Shown here piece by piece: positions 8,799-20,920 of a stretch of 64,000 nucleotides of DNA. The first letter of the stretch is position 1. The number at the start of each line of letters is the position of its first letter. The notes below the pieces were generated by a model. That model ran no database searches. It was not told the DNA's origin and was given only the letters and a program-made list of their open reading frames with translations. This DNA comes from Methylophaga sp. OBS1 (GTDB lineage Bacteria; Pseudomonadota; Gammaproteobacteria; Nitrosococcales; Methylophagaceae): assembly GCF_026319365.1 (NCBI RefSeq), contig NZ_JAPDMS010000001.1, forward strand, positions 1,304,456-1,368,455. Direction: 5' to 3'. A program made the translations under genes and the position numbers.

Positions 8799-10187
8799 TC
8801 ACCCACCCTTAAACCAAGCCAGTGTGTTATGCAGACGAGTCACTTCACCAATGATCACCAGTGTTGGGGCCACCGGTTGTTCCCGCTCAGCGAGCAACGG
8901 CAATTCATCAATCGTGCTGATCCAGACTTTCTGGTTCTCAGTCGTGCCCTGCTGAACCAGCGCGGCCGGTTTATCTGCAGGCATACCATGCGCCTGCAAC
9001 TGACGGCTCAACTCTGGCAAACCAGCCAGTCCCATATAAACCACAACTGTTTGACGAGGCTGCACCAGACTCTCCCAGTTGAGATCCAGTTCGCCCTGTT
9101 TTAACTGTCCGGTGACGAAAACACAGCTTTGTGCGTAATCGCGATGGGTTAGCGGAATGCCGGCATAACTGGCACAGCCGGAAGCCGCTGTGATGCCGGG
9201 CACCACCTGAAATGGAATCTTTTCATCAGCCAGTGTTTCGATTTCTTCGCCGCCACGACCGAAAATAAATGGGTCACCGCCTTTAAGTCTTAATACCCGT
9301 TTACCCTGCTTCGCATGCTGCAGAAGTAGACCATTGATTTCTTCCTGTCGCACTGCATGCCAGGCCCGTTGTTTACCCACATAAATCAACTCGGCTTCCT
9401 TACGAACCAGCGCCAGGATTTCTTTACTGACAAGACGGTCGTAAAACACCACATCCGCCTGTTGCATCAGACGCAATGCTTTGAATGTCAGCAAATCCGG
9501 ATCACCGGGTCCGGCACCCACAAGATAGACCTCTCCCCGCCCCAGATCCTTGTTATCAGGATCCTGTAACTTTTCCAGCAGGGTCTTTTCCGCTAATTCT
9601 TCACGACCTGCCATCATGTGATCGGCCACTGGCCCTTCCAGCACCGACTCCCAGAAACGGCGGCGCTGGGAGACATTTTCAAACTTCTGTTTGACCTTGT
9701 CCCGGTAGCGGCCGACCAGATCACCCAGTTTGCTGTAAGACGGTGGAATCAGGGTTTCCAGTCTCGCACGCAGGTTACGGGCGAGAACCGGCGAATCGCC
9801 ACCGCTGGAGACCGCGACGACTATCGGTGAACGGTCCAGTATTGATGCCAGGATAAAATCGCAATGGTCCGGGCTGTCAGCCACATTCACCAGAATATTT
9901 CGGGCTTTGGCGGCCTCATAAACAGCGGCATTGACTGTCTCATCATCGGTGGCAGCGATGACCAGTCTCTCCTGCCCCAGTTGAGAAGGGTCGAACCTGG
10001 CTTCAAGCCAGTGAACCTGTTGGCTGGTCACCAGCTTTTGTGAGCTCGACGATAGCTTCGGCGCGACAATGGTCACGACAGCCTGGGCTTTGAGTAGCAG
10101 ACCAGCTTTTCTGGCGGCGATATCTCCGCCGCCGACAACCAGACATGATTGCTGCTTTAAATCTAAAAATATCGGTAAGAAATCCAT
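8799..10187 (-). CDS. cysG: CysG, siroheme synthase (trifunctional)
   Basis: Makes siroheme, the cofactor of sulfite and nitrite reductases, from uroporphyrinogen III. Of 462 residues, the N-terminal half is the NAD-dependent dehydrogenase/ferrochelatase (CVVGGGDIAARKAGLLL at about 15-32, Asp-containing VADSPDHCDF near 105). The C-terminal half is the SAM uroporphyrinogen methyltransferase (VGAGPGDPDLLTFKAL near 222, GDPFIFGRGGEE near 304). The full fusion is intact. Its ATG shares a base with the stop of the DUF1223 gene (TAATG), so the two are coupled. Confidence 0.97.
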   Translation of the reverse strand: MDFLPIFLDLKQQSCLVVGGGDIAARKAGLLLKAQAVVTIVAPKLSSSSQKLVTSQQVHWLEARFDPSQLGQERLVIAATDDETVNAAVYEAAKARNILVNVADSPDHCDFILASILDRSPIVVAVSSGGDSPVLARNLRARLETLIPPSYSKLGDLVGRYRDKVKQKFENVSQRRRFWESVLEGPVADHMMAGREELAEKTLLEKLQDPDNKDLGRGEVYLVGAGPGDPDLLTFKALRLMQQADVVFYDRLVSKEILALVRKEAELIYVGKQRAWHAVRQEEINGLLLQHAKQGKRVLRLKGGDPFIFGRGGEEIETLADEKIPFQVVPGITAASGCASYAGIPLTHRDYAQSCVFVTGQLKQGELDLNWESLVQPRQTVVVYMGLAGLPELSRQLQAHGMPADKPAALVQQGTTENQKVWISTIDELPLLAEREQPVAPTLVIIGEVTRLHNTLAWFKGG

Positions 10188-10972
10188 TACTGTGCTTTCA
10201 ATGGTAAAGAGAGCCCCTGCAGAACATAGGCATTATCGAGGTTTTGCACCACAGCAACGACACTCAGGTCATGGTGCTTCCATGTCGGATCCAGTGGGAC
10301 TGTGGTCTGAATTTGGGTGGCATCATCGCCGGCATCAATTGAAAACGGGCCCAGCCAGCGTCTGACCAGATTCTGATGGTTAAACACCGCACCGATATTA
10401 TCACCACCGTGAATTTCACTGATGATATTGTCTTCCGTCACGGCCAGATAAAGCTGACTGTTAGCCTGATTTTCCTCGCCGAGCACCGTTACCGCAGTGT
10501 CGATGTTGAGCGTGTCGTCCGTTTTTTTGACCCTCAGGCTGATTTCGGCTTCCGAATCAAAGCTGTTGATAAATTCAATCACATCAGTGCCATGCTCGCG
10601 CCAGTTATGGACCACTTCGCCACTGATAAAGAGCTCCGGAGTAAAAACCGTCTGATACAGGTTCAAACGCGCCATCTGCCGCTGCCGCTCAGTGAACCGG
10701 GGTTTGGCAAAACGGTCTACCCAGCCTTTTTTGTCATCCAGGTAATCGACATGAAAACCAAGCACAATCAACTGTGCTTCGCTGTAGCCTTGTTCCGGTA
10801 AATGTTCTACCCAACGCTCTGCTGCCGGACACAGGCCACACCCCTCGGAAACAAACAGCTCCAGCACCGCCATCTGTTTATCAGCGCTCTCGGCCTGCCA
10901 CTGCTGTGCTGCTACAGGGTGAGTGATTAGCAAAGTGATAATCAGCAAAAGGCCTGTTTTCATTTTCAGCAT
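10187..10972 (-). CDS. DUF1223 exported thioredoxin-fold protein
   Basis: A 261-residue protein of unknown function with a signal peptide (about residues 1-22, ending PVAA). The DUF1223 domain has a thioredoxin-like start, with ELFVSEGCGLCPAAERWV holding a CxxC pair, then YQTVFTPELFISG. The CxxC and export suggest a periplasmic redox or metal-related role, but none is established. It is translationally coupled to cysG and follows truD by 21 bases, so it may be in the truD operon. Confidence 0.85.
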   Translation of the reverse strand: MLKMKTGLLLIITLLITHPVAAQQWQAESADKQMAVLELFVSEGCGLCPAAERWVEHLPEQGYSEAQLIVLGFHVDYLDDKKGWVDRFAKPRFTERQRQMARLNLYQTVFTPELFISGEVVHNWREHGTDVIEFINSFDSEAEISLRVKKTDDTLNIDTAVTVLGEENQANSQLYLAVTEDNIISEIHGGDNIGAVFNHQNLVRRWLGPFSIDAGDDATQIQTTVPLDPTWKHHDLSVVAVVQNLDNAYVLQGLSLPLKAQ

Positions 10973-10993
10973 GATAAGCCCCGAAAAACCCGT

Positions 10994-12067
10994 TTATTGA
11001 TGTGAAACTTGCGGTTCCGGCGAGTTCCAGTGACTCACGTCAGTTATCTCTGCCAGTTCACGCATCACTGCCGTGGCATAAGAACCAGCGGGCAGGAAGA
11101 AGGACAGAGACAGGCTATCCTCACTGAACTCCCAGCTCAACGCCTGCGGTAACACCCGCAAAGGCCGCCTTTCCTGTTTGAGCCCGGCCTGTTCCAGCCC
11201 CTGCTGCCAGGTTTGCCAGTCTGCCAGTACAGCATTTTCCAGCGCCAGACTGTCGGCTTGATTCGCTGCTCTGCCGCGCCCCCAAAGTGGCCCTGTAATA
11301 TCAATATCAAATGTATTCAAGCGCTCAGTGATGGTTTCATCAATGACTTCTGCCAGAAAAATACTGCTGCTACCGGCCAGTTGCATCACATCACCCGGCA
11401 CGCCTGTCTGCCAGTTCTGTTGGTTGATACGGGCTGACAGCACCTGATTGAACAGCCAGGATCGCGCTGCAGATAGAATCATGCTTTTCTGCTGGCGCTT
11501 TTTAGGCTTTCTGCCGGTTTCGAACCACTGCTGCGCCCTGTCCAGATTAGAAAACTGGTGACCAAAGCGCTGTTCGGCAAAATAATTGGGTACCCCTTCG
11601 GATTGAATGCGCTCAAGGCTCTGTTCCCAGACAGCGCTGTCGCCATCAATGCCAGTCAAAATCAGTAAAAAGCGGTTACCCGACAATACACCGCGTTTGA
11701 GTTTTTTATTGTGTCGGGTAAGTGTTTTGATTTGACAGTCATCGGCTGAAAATAGCGACCAGTCAGGCTCTTCATGCCCTTCCGTTTTCACGGTAAACCA
11801 TTGCGTGGTAACCGCATGTCGATCTTTCAAACCGGCATAGCCAACAGCCACATCCTCCACACCAGCAAATTGTGCCAGTTGTTTGGCGACCCAGTCGGTA
11901 TTGCTGCCGGTTTTCTCTATCAGCAGCATAGCGTGACCGCCCTCACCGCTTGGTTCGAAAGGCAACTGTTCATCGACCCGGAAATGGTCCGGCTGCAAAC
12001 GGATATTGGCGCGGCAACTGCCTGCCAGGGTGTTTGCACGTTGTAATGAATTGAAATCAAATGCCAT
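10994..12067 (-). CDS. truD: TruD, tRNA pseudouridine-13 synthase
   Basis: Isomerises U13 of tRNA-Glu. The 357-residue product contains the catalytic aspartate in GYAGLKDRHAVTTQWF (about residue 82), the conserved VPNYFAEQRFG stretch and RSWLFNQVLSARI. Its ATG overlaps the ispF stop (TGATG). Gene order ispD-ispF-truD is the usual gammaproteobacterial one. Confidence 0.96.
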   Translation of the reverse strand: MAFDFNSLQRANTLAGSCRANIRLQPDHFRVDEQLPFEPSGEGGHAMLLIEKTGSNTDWVAKQLAQFAGVEDVAVGYAGLKDRHAVTTQWFTVKTEGHEEPDWSLFSADDCQIKTLTRHNKKLKRGVLSGNRFLLILTGIDGDSAVWEQSLERIQSEGVPNYFAEQRFGHQFSNLDRAQQWFETGRKPKKRQQKSMILSAARSWLFNQVLSARINQQNWQTGVPGDVMQLAGSSSIFLAEVIDETITERLNTFDIDITGPLWGRGRAANQADSLALENAVLADWQTWQQGLEQAGLKQERRPLRVLPQALSWEFSEDSLSLSFFLPAGSYATAVMRELAEITDVSHWNSPEPQVSHQ

Positions 12068-12540
12068 CAGGCTTTCCTCAACAGGACAACAGCATGAGCT
12101 GCAATGCCTTCCTTACGGCCGGTAAAACCCAGCTTTTCTGTCGTTGTGGCCTTGATATTCACTTCATCTTCACTGACTGCCATATCGCTGGCGAGCAGGC
12201 TTTTCATCTCAGGGATGAACGGCGCCAGCTTGGGGGCTTGCGCGATCACGGTGGCATCGACGTTATTGACCACCCAACCACGTTCTAATAAGTCAGCCAT
12301 CACCCGTCGCAACAACACGCGGCTGTCGATATTTTTAAAGGCTTCATCGGTATCCGGGAAATGATGACCGATATCCCATAAGCCAGCGGCACCCAGCAAG
12401 GCATCACAAATAGCATGGATCAACACATCACCATCAGAATGGGCTTCCAGGCCATGGCTGTGCGGTACCGTCACCCCACCGATGATTAATGGCCGGTTCT
12501 CGGCGAAACGATGTACATCATAGCCGTGACCTATGCGCAT
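12067..12540 (-). CDS. ispF: IspF, MECDP synthase
   Basis: 2-C-methyl-D-erythritol 2,4-cyclodiphosphate synthase of the non-mevalonate isoprenoid pathway. The 157-residue product shows the zinc ligands Asp8 and His10 in GHGYDVHRF and a third histidine in [16 protein letters not shown], plus the signature [20 protein letters not shown]. The start overlaps the ispD stop by one base (TAATG), so the two consecutive pathway enzymes are coupled. Confidence 0.97.
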   Translation of the reverse strand: MRIGHGYDVHRFAENRPLIIGGVTVPHSHGLEAHSDGDVLIHAICDALLGAAGLWDIGHHFPDTDEAFKNIDSRVLLRRVMADLLERGWVVNNVDATVIAQAPKLAPFIPEMKSLLASDMAVSEDEVNIKATTTEKLGFTGRKEGIAAHAVVLLRKA

Positions 12541-13250
12541 TACTGTCCTCTGCTTTGTTGTTCCAGATACAGGCTGGCGAGCGCCAGATCCTGCGGTAGG
12601 GTAATCTTGATATTATCCTGATGCCCTTCCACCATCATCGGCCGTAATCCCATCAGTTCCACCGCACTGGCTTCATCGGTCACGGCAAGGCCTTGTTCAG
12701 CCGCTGATTCCAGCGCCTGCTTTAACAATTTGAGACGAAACATCTGCGGCGTGCCCGCTCGCCATAGACCATGACGATCCACGGTTTCAACAATAACGCC
12801 ACTGTCATCAACCCGTTTGACAGTATCGGTGACAGGCACCCCCAGAATACCGCCAACTTCATGCTCTCTTAATTGCAACAGCATCTGATCAATATCGCTG
12901 TGACGAATACAGGGGCGAGCTGCATCATGCACCAACAGCCAGGGATTATCGTCGGTTTTCTCAGCAAGCGCTGCCAGTGCATTGGCTACGGAATCAGAGC
13001 GCGCCTCACCGCCGTTTGTCAGCAGCAACTCACAATCAAGCTGAAGCGCCAGTTCGGGCCACCAGGGATCATTTTCCGCCAGTGCGACAACGATGCCTTC
13101 AATCTTGGGATGGGAAGCGAGTCGCTCCAGGGTATGCTGTAGCAAAGCTTTGTTATTGAGCTTGAGATATTGCTTGGGAATATCGGCGCCCATGCGACTG
13201 CCGATGCCGGCTGCCGGGACGACAGCCCATACGGCTTCACTTTTGCTCAT
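12540..13250 (-). CDS. ispD: IspD, MEP cytidylyltransferase
   Basis: Transfers CMP to methylerythritol phosphate in isoprenoid synthesis. The 236 residues include the nucleotide-binding [20 protein letters not shown] near the N-terminus, VHDAARPCI, and the C-terminal [11 protein letters not shown] and GHQDNIKIT motifs. It overlaps ftsB by 14 bases, the usual ftsB-ispD link in gammaproteobacteria. Confidence 0.97.
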   Translation of the reverse strand: MSKSEAVWAVVPAAGIGSRMGADIPKQYLKLNNKALLQHTLERLASHPKIEGIVVALAENDPWWPELALQLDCELLLTNGGEARSDSVANALAALAEKTDDNPWLLVHDAARPCIRHSDIDQMLLQLREHEVGGILGVPVTDTVKRVDDSGVIVETVDRHGLWRAGTPQMFRLKLLKQALESAAEQGLAVTDEASAVELMGLRPMMVEGHQDNIKITLPQDLALASLYLEQQSRGQ

Positions 13251-13527
13251 CTTGCTCTTCTATGACATGAAAAAAAGTCTCGCCTTCTCTGATCATGCCC
13301 AGTTCACTGCGGGCACGTTCTTCCAAAGCATCGAGACCACTTTTCAAATCCTGAACTTCCGCTGCCAGTACCTGGTTACGCTCGGTCAGTTTTTCATTAT
13401 CCAGTCGCTGTTTTTCTACCTGATGGTGCAAACGCAGCAGCGACGGCAGCCCGTCATGACTCAGCCATAATCGGTATTGCAGTAATACCAGCAGAATGGC
13501 CAGGAAAATCATGACGGGCTTAGTCAT
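13237..13527 (-). CDS. ftsB: FtsB, cell-division protein
   Basis: Small bitopic membrane protein of 96 residues that joins FtsL and FtsQ in the divisome. One transmembrane helix at about residues 4-20 (MIFLAILLVLLQYRLWLS) is followed by a periplasmic coiled coil (residues 30-75, rich in Leu, Glu, Lys and Arg). It sits between eno and ispD, its conserved location. Confidence 0.93.
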   Translation of the reverse strand: MTKPVMIFLAILLVLLQYRLWLSHDGLPSLLRLHHQVEKQRLDNEKLTERNQVLAAEVQDLKSGLDALEERARSELGMIREGETFFHVIEEQDEQK

Positions 13528-13533
13528 CAGGCC

Positions 13534-14844
<1,311 letters not shown>

Positions 14845-14852
14845 TCAGGGAC

Positions 14853-15697
14853 TTATCGTTTCGCCAGCAGGGCGTCTTCGATGTAGTCCTGTTGTTTAAC
14901 TGTGCTATCGATGGCCTGCAGCGTTTCCAGCAAAGCGGATAACTGATGCAGAGGCCAGGAATTCGGGCCGTCACTCAGGGCTTTTTCAGGCTCAGGATGG
15001 GTTTCCATAAACAGGCCTGCCACGCCGGTTGCCACTGCGGCACGGGCCAGTACCGGTACAAATTCACGTTGACCGCCAGAGGCACCGCCCTGTCCGCCCG
15101 GTTGCTGAACCGAATGAGTAGCATCAAATACCACCGGACAATCCATGTTGCGCATAATGGGCAGACCGCGCATATCCGAAATCAAGGTGTTGTAACCGAA
15201 AGAGGTGCCGCGTTCGCATAGCATGATCTGTTCATTGCCAGTAGATTTAGCTTTCGCCGCGACATGTTGCATATCCCACGGGGCCAGAAACTGGCCTTTC
15301 TTGATATTCACCGGCAAACCCTGACTAGCAACATTGACAATGAAATTGGTCTGGCGGCACAAAAAGGCAGGTGTCTGCAAAACATCAACGACACTGGCCA
15401 CTTCGGCCAGCGGGGTATCTTCATGCACGTCGGTCAAGACCGGCAGATTGAATTCTTTTTTGACCTTTTCCAGAATCGCCAGGCCGGCTTCCACGCCCGG
15501 TCCGCGATAGCTCTTGGTGGAGGTGCGGTTGGCCTTATCAAAAGAAGACTTGTAGATAAAGTTGATACCAAGCTTATCGGTGATTTCCTTGAGCTGACCG
15601 GCAACGTCCATCGTCATTTGCTCACTTTCGATGACACAGGTACCCGCGATCAAAAACAGCGGCTGACGGTTTCCAGCTTCAAATCCGCATAATTGCA

Positions 15698-15698
<1 letters not shown>
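14853..15698 (-). CDS. kdsA: KdsA, KDO-8-phosphate synthase
   Basis: Condenses phosphoenolpyruvate and arabinose 5-phosphate to KDO-8-P for lipopolysaccharide. The 281 residues show [17 protein letters not shown]-like [24 protein letters not shown], and [13 protein letters not shown]. The start overlaps the pyrG stop (TAATG). The product marks the host as Gram-negative. Confidence 0.97.
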
Positions 15699-17347
<1,649 letters not shown>

Positions 17348-17419
17348 TCAATAAAAATGACGCGGCCAGAATGGCTGCGCTCAAAATACGGTATAAATTA
17401 TCAGAATTGCCCTGTCCGC

Positions 17420-18763
17420 TCAATCAAAAACTGGTTTCGCAGATGCCTGTTCCAGCACCGGCAGCCACCCTTTTTCGCCAATATCCGCGGCGTAGTGTTC
17501 TGCATAGCCATAACCCACAACGGCTACCAGTTCATGATCGACAAAAAGCAACGGGATTTGCTGACGTTGCCAGGGTGGCACATCCCACTCCTGAAACAAC
17601 TGTTTGAGTGACTTATGTTGCGCATGGCCCTGCAGTCGAATGCGCTCCCCGCCCTCGCGGAATTTCAGTTTCAACGGGCGATTCAGTACATGCTGTTTGA
17701 GGCCTTTACCGGACTCCAGTTGCCATCTAAGCAGACGCCCGTCGGCCAGTCTGATCTCGTCACTGCCGGTTATCTCAAATTCACCTAAATCCAGCGGCTC
17801 GTCGCGATCCGGCTCGATGAAAATCACATCACGGTAACGCCTTATCATCGCCCCCGGCCAGTGCACTTCAGGATTGCGGTCTTCGGCAGCCGGAATGACC
17901 TCATCAATAATCCTTTGCAGAATGGCGGCAGAGGGCAGTGGCAGAGAGTTTTGCTCCAGGGCATAACGCAGCAGATTGCGTTGTCTTGCCTGGGGCAACT
18001 GGCTCAGTGCGGAAATGGACAGGCGATTCTTTTGCTCCGGGCACACATGCCGGGCATCCAGACTGCCTAGATCACGCATCAGTTCAACCGCTTCGCGGCA
18101 ATGTTCTGCACTGCGGCTCATGGTTTTTGATGCAGTCGGCCAGCGCTCATTCAAACGCGGCCAGATTTGGTGACGCAGATAATTACGATGAATGCTGAGA
18201 TCGGTGTTGCTGGGGTCATCAATCCATTGCAGCTGGTGCAACCGGGCGTACTCCAGCAGCGCCTGCTTGGAAACGTTGAGAAAAGGTCGAATGATACTCA
18301 GGCCATCAAGTGTTGCTTCGGGCCACATGGCTGATAAACCAGCCGGTCCGGCTCCACGCAGTAACTGGAGCATCAGCGTTTCTGCCTGATCATCCTGATG
18401 CTGGGCAGTAAGCAGCACCTCATTCGCTGATAGATCATAACGAAAGGCATGATAGCGGGCCTCACGGGCAGCAGCTTCGAGACCCAACTCCTCCCGCTTT
18501 TCCACGCTGACCTGGATGGATTCGAACTTAATGTTCAGCGCCTGAGCAACTTGCCTGCAATGCACGGCCCAGTCAGCAGATTCAGCATGCAGGCCATGAT
18601 CGATATGCAGAGCACGTAGGGCGGGCAATTGGGGATGGCGGGTGGTAGCCAGCAGATGCAGCAGCACGTGAGAATCGACACCGCCACTGAAGGCCACACA
18701 GACAGCGCGTCCATCCACCCGTTTTATCAGATCAACAATACATTGTTGGGGGTTGAGAGACAC
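17420..18763 (-). CDS. tilS: TilS, tRNA-Ile lysidine synthetase
   Basis: Modifies C34 of the tRNA-Ile CAU anticodon to lysidine, an essential step for AUA decoding. The 447-residue product has the PP-loop SGGVDS at about residues 25-30, AQHQDDQAETLMLQLLRGAG, a middle TilS domain, and a C-terminal domain with GGERIRLQGHAQHKSLKQLF. A GTG start at 18763 follows accA by 7 bases; the ribosome-binding site is weak, suggesting re-initiation from accA. Confidence 0.95.
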   Translation of the reverse strand: MSLNPQQCIVDLIKRVDGRAVCVAFSGGVDSHVLLHLLATTRHPQLPALRALHIDHGLHAESADWAVHCRQVAQALNIKFESIQVSVEKREELGLEAAAREARYHAFRYDLSANEVLLTAQHQDDQAETLMLQLLRGAGPAGLSAMWPEATLDGLSIIRPFLNVSKQALLEYARLHQLQWIDDPSNTDLSIHRNYLRHQIWPRLNERWPTASKTMSRSAEHCREAVELMRDLGSLDARHVCPEQKNRLSISALSQLPQARQRNLLRYALEQNSLPLPSAAILQRIIDEVIPAAEDRNPEVHWPGAMIRRYRDVIFIEPDRDEPLDLGEFEITGSDEIRLADGRLLRWQLESGKGLKQHVLNRPLKLKFREGGERIRLQGHAQHKSLKQLFQEWDVPPWQRQQIPLLFVDHELVAVVGYGYAEHYAADIGEKGWLPVLEQASAKPVFD

Positions 18764-18770
18764 CCCGACG

Positions 18771-19727
18771 TTAACCCTCGAATTCGCCGTAGCTCAGGAT
18801 CCGTTGTTGACGACGCTTAATCAGATTATCGTGGGAAACCGCTTCCAGCTCCTTGATTTTGGCTTCGATCGACTTTCTGATGCGGGCCGCCATTTCCTCA
18901 ACATTACGATGCGCGCCACCCAGCGGTTCCGGCACCACCTCATCGATCAGATTTAATTCCTTCAGCCGGTCGGAGGTCACACCCAGGGTAGCAGCGGCAT
19001 CAGAGGCTTTCTCGGCGCTCTTCCATAAAATCGAAGCGCAACCTTCCGGTGAAATCACGGAATAAATACTGTATTGCAGCATCATCAGGTGATCAGCGAC
19101 ACCAACAGCCAGCGCCCCGCCCGAGCCACCTTCACCAATGACAGTAGAAATAATCGGGGTTTTCAGCTTGGCCATTTCAAACAGGTTACGGGCAATGGCT
19201 TCACTCTGCCCACGTTCCTCGGCACCAATACCCGGATAGGCACCCGGCGTATCGATAAAAGTAATCACCGGTAAACCAAAACGCTCTGCCATTTTCATAA
19301 TACGCAGCGCTTTGCGGTAACCTTCAGGACGTGGCATGCCAAAGTTGCGGGCCACTTTTTCCTTGGTATCTCTGCCTTTCTGGTGACCGATGACGACGAC
19401 CGGACGGCCATTGAGACGACCGATACCGGTGACCAGGGCACTGTCGTCAGCATAAGTGCGATCACCATGCAGTTCTTCAAAGTCACTGATGATGTGTTTG
19501 ATGTAATCCAGTGTGTAGGGACGCTGTGGATGTCGCGCCATCTGGGTCACCTGCCAGGGCGTCAGCGAGGCGAAAATTGACTTGGTCAGTGATTCACTTT
19601 TTTCCTTTAACTTCTGAATCTCTTCAGTGATGTTGAGATCACTGTCGTTACTCATGTAGCGCAACTCATCGATTTTCGCTTCCAGTTCGGCGATGGGTTG
19701 TTCGTAGTCAAGGAAATTTAACTGCAT
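18771..19727 (-). CDS. accA: AccA, acetyl-CoA carboxylase carboxyltransferase alpha
   Basis: Alpha subunit of the carboxyltransferase that forms malonyl-CoA for fatty acid synthesis. The 318 residues start with the family's [17 protein letters not shown] and contain [18 protein letters not shown] and [17 protein letters not shown], the CoA-binding region. Normally it follows dnaE directly; here two pilus ATPase genes intervene. Confidence 0.98.
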   Translation of the reverse strand: MQLNFLDYEQPIAELEAKIDELRYMSNDSDLNITEEIQKLKEKSESLTKSIFASLTPWQVTQMARHPQRPYTLDYIKHIISDFEELHGDRTYADDSALVTGIGRLNGRPVVVIGHQKGRDTKEKVARNFGMPRPEGYRKALRIMKMAERFGLPVITFIDTPGAYPGIGAEERGQSEAIARNLFEMAKLKTPIISTVIGEGGSGGALAVGVADHLMMLQYSIYSVISPEGCASILWKSAEKASDAAATLGVTSDRLKELNLIDEVVPEPLGGAHRNVEEMAARIRKSIEAKIKELEAVSHDNLIKRRQQRILSYGEFEG

Positions 19728-19783
19728 CAGGTTAACCTTACATCCAAAATTGTCGAATTATACACAGAGGCGGCGGACAAAAC

Positions 19784-20887
19784 TTAGTTGAGGATCAATT
19801 CATCGTCGTCGTCATTGTCGACCGCGCCTTCGCCGAGACGGATAGCGAGACTGAGGTCATTCCGCGAATCCGCGTTCTGCAGTGCCTCTTCCATCGTGAT
19901 CTTACCGTCCTTGAAGAGTTTAATCAGCGCCTTATCAAAGGTAATCGTACCCGGATCGGTCGACTCTTTCATCGCATCCTTGATACTGCCGACCTCCCCT
20001 TTATTGATGAGTTCGGAAATATATGGCGTGTTGAGCATGATCTCGACGGCCGGCACCCGGGTGCTGCCATCCACAGTCGGCAACAGACGCTGCGACACAA
20101 TTGCCCGCAGGTTCAGTGACATATCCATAAATAACTGACGGTGCAGGCTTTCCGGGAAAAAGTTGATAATGCGGTCCAGTGCCTGGTTGGCATTATTGGA
20201 GTGCAGTGTAGCCAGACACAGGTGACCGGTCTCAGCATAGTTAATCGCGTGCTTCATGGTTTCCATATCCCGGATTTCACCAATCAGAATGACATCCGGC
20301 GCTTCCCGCAATGCGTTTTTCAGTGCGTTTTCGTAATTCAGGGTATCGATGCCGACTTCACGTTGCTGGACAATCGAACGTTCATGGGCATGAACAAATT
20401 CCAGCGGATCTTCAATCGTCAGAATATGCGAGCTGGCGTTTCGGTTTCGATGGCCAATCATTGATGCCAGCGTGGTCGATTTACCGGAACCCGTCGCTCC
20501 TACTACCAGAATCAAACCGCGTTTTTCCATCACGATATCACCCAGTACCGGTGGCAGATTCATCTCTTCAAAACGCGGGATCTTGGTTTTGATATAACGG
20601 ATAACAATCGAACACTCACCGCGCTGACGGAAGATGTTAACCCGGAAACGACCAACGCCCTTGAGTGGTACCGCGAAATTCATCTCCAGCGTTTTTTCGA
20701 ACTCGGCAACCTGCTCCTCATTCATCAACGCATATGCCATCTCACGCACATCACCCGGTGCCAGTTTTTGGGTACCCACAGGTCGAATCACACCCTGAAT
20801 TTTGATGTGAGGTTCGGTGCCGGTGCAAAAAAACATATCTGATGCTTCTTTGTCCGCCATCAACCTGAAATACGGAGTCATATCCAC
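19784..20887 (-). CDS. pilU: PilU/PilT-family twitching motility ATPase
   Basis: Hexameric retraction ATPase of type IV pili. The 367 residues show Walker A GATGSGKSTT near residue 130, Asp box TIEDPLEFVH, Walker B LIGEIRDMETM and the His box. The length and the acidic C-terminal tail (DNDDDDELILN) fit PilU rather than PilT. It follows the PilB-like gene by 33 bases. No pilT, pilC or pilD is present, so its partners are elsewhere. Confidence 0.88.
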   Translation of the reverse strand: MDMTPYFRLMADKEASDMFFCTGTEPHIKIQGVIRPVGTQKLAPGDVREMAYALMNEEQVAEFEKTLEMNFAVPLKGVGRFRVNIFRQRGECSIVIRYIKTKIPRFEEMNLPPVLGDIVMEKRGLILVVGATGSGKSTTLASMIGHRNRNASSHILTIEDPLEFVHAHERSIVQQREVGIDTLNYENALKNALREAPDVILIGEIRDMETMKHAINYAETGHLCLATLHSNNANQALDRIINFFPESLHRQLFMDMSLNLRAIVSQRLLPTVDGSTRVPAVEIMLNTPYISELINKGEVGSIKDAMKESTDPGTITFDKALIKLFKDGKITMEEALQNADSRNDLSLAIRLGEGAVDNDDDDELILN

Positions 20888-20920
20888 GCGGCTTATCCTC
20901 AGAATTATCTATCTAATCAA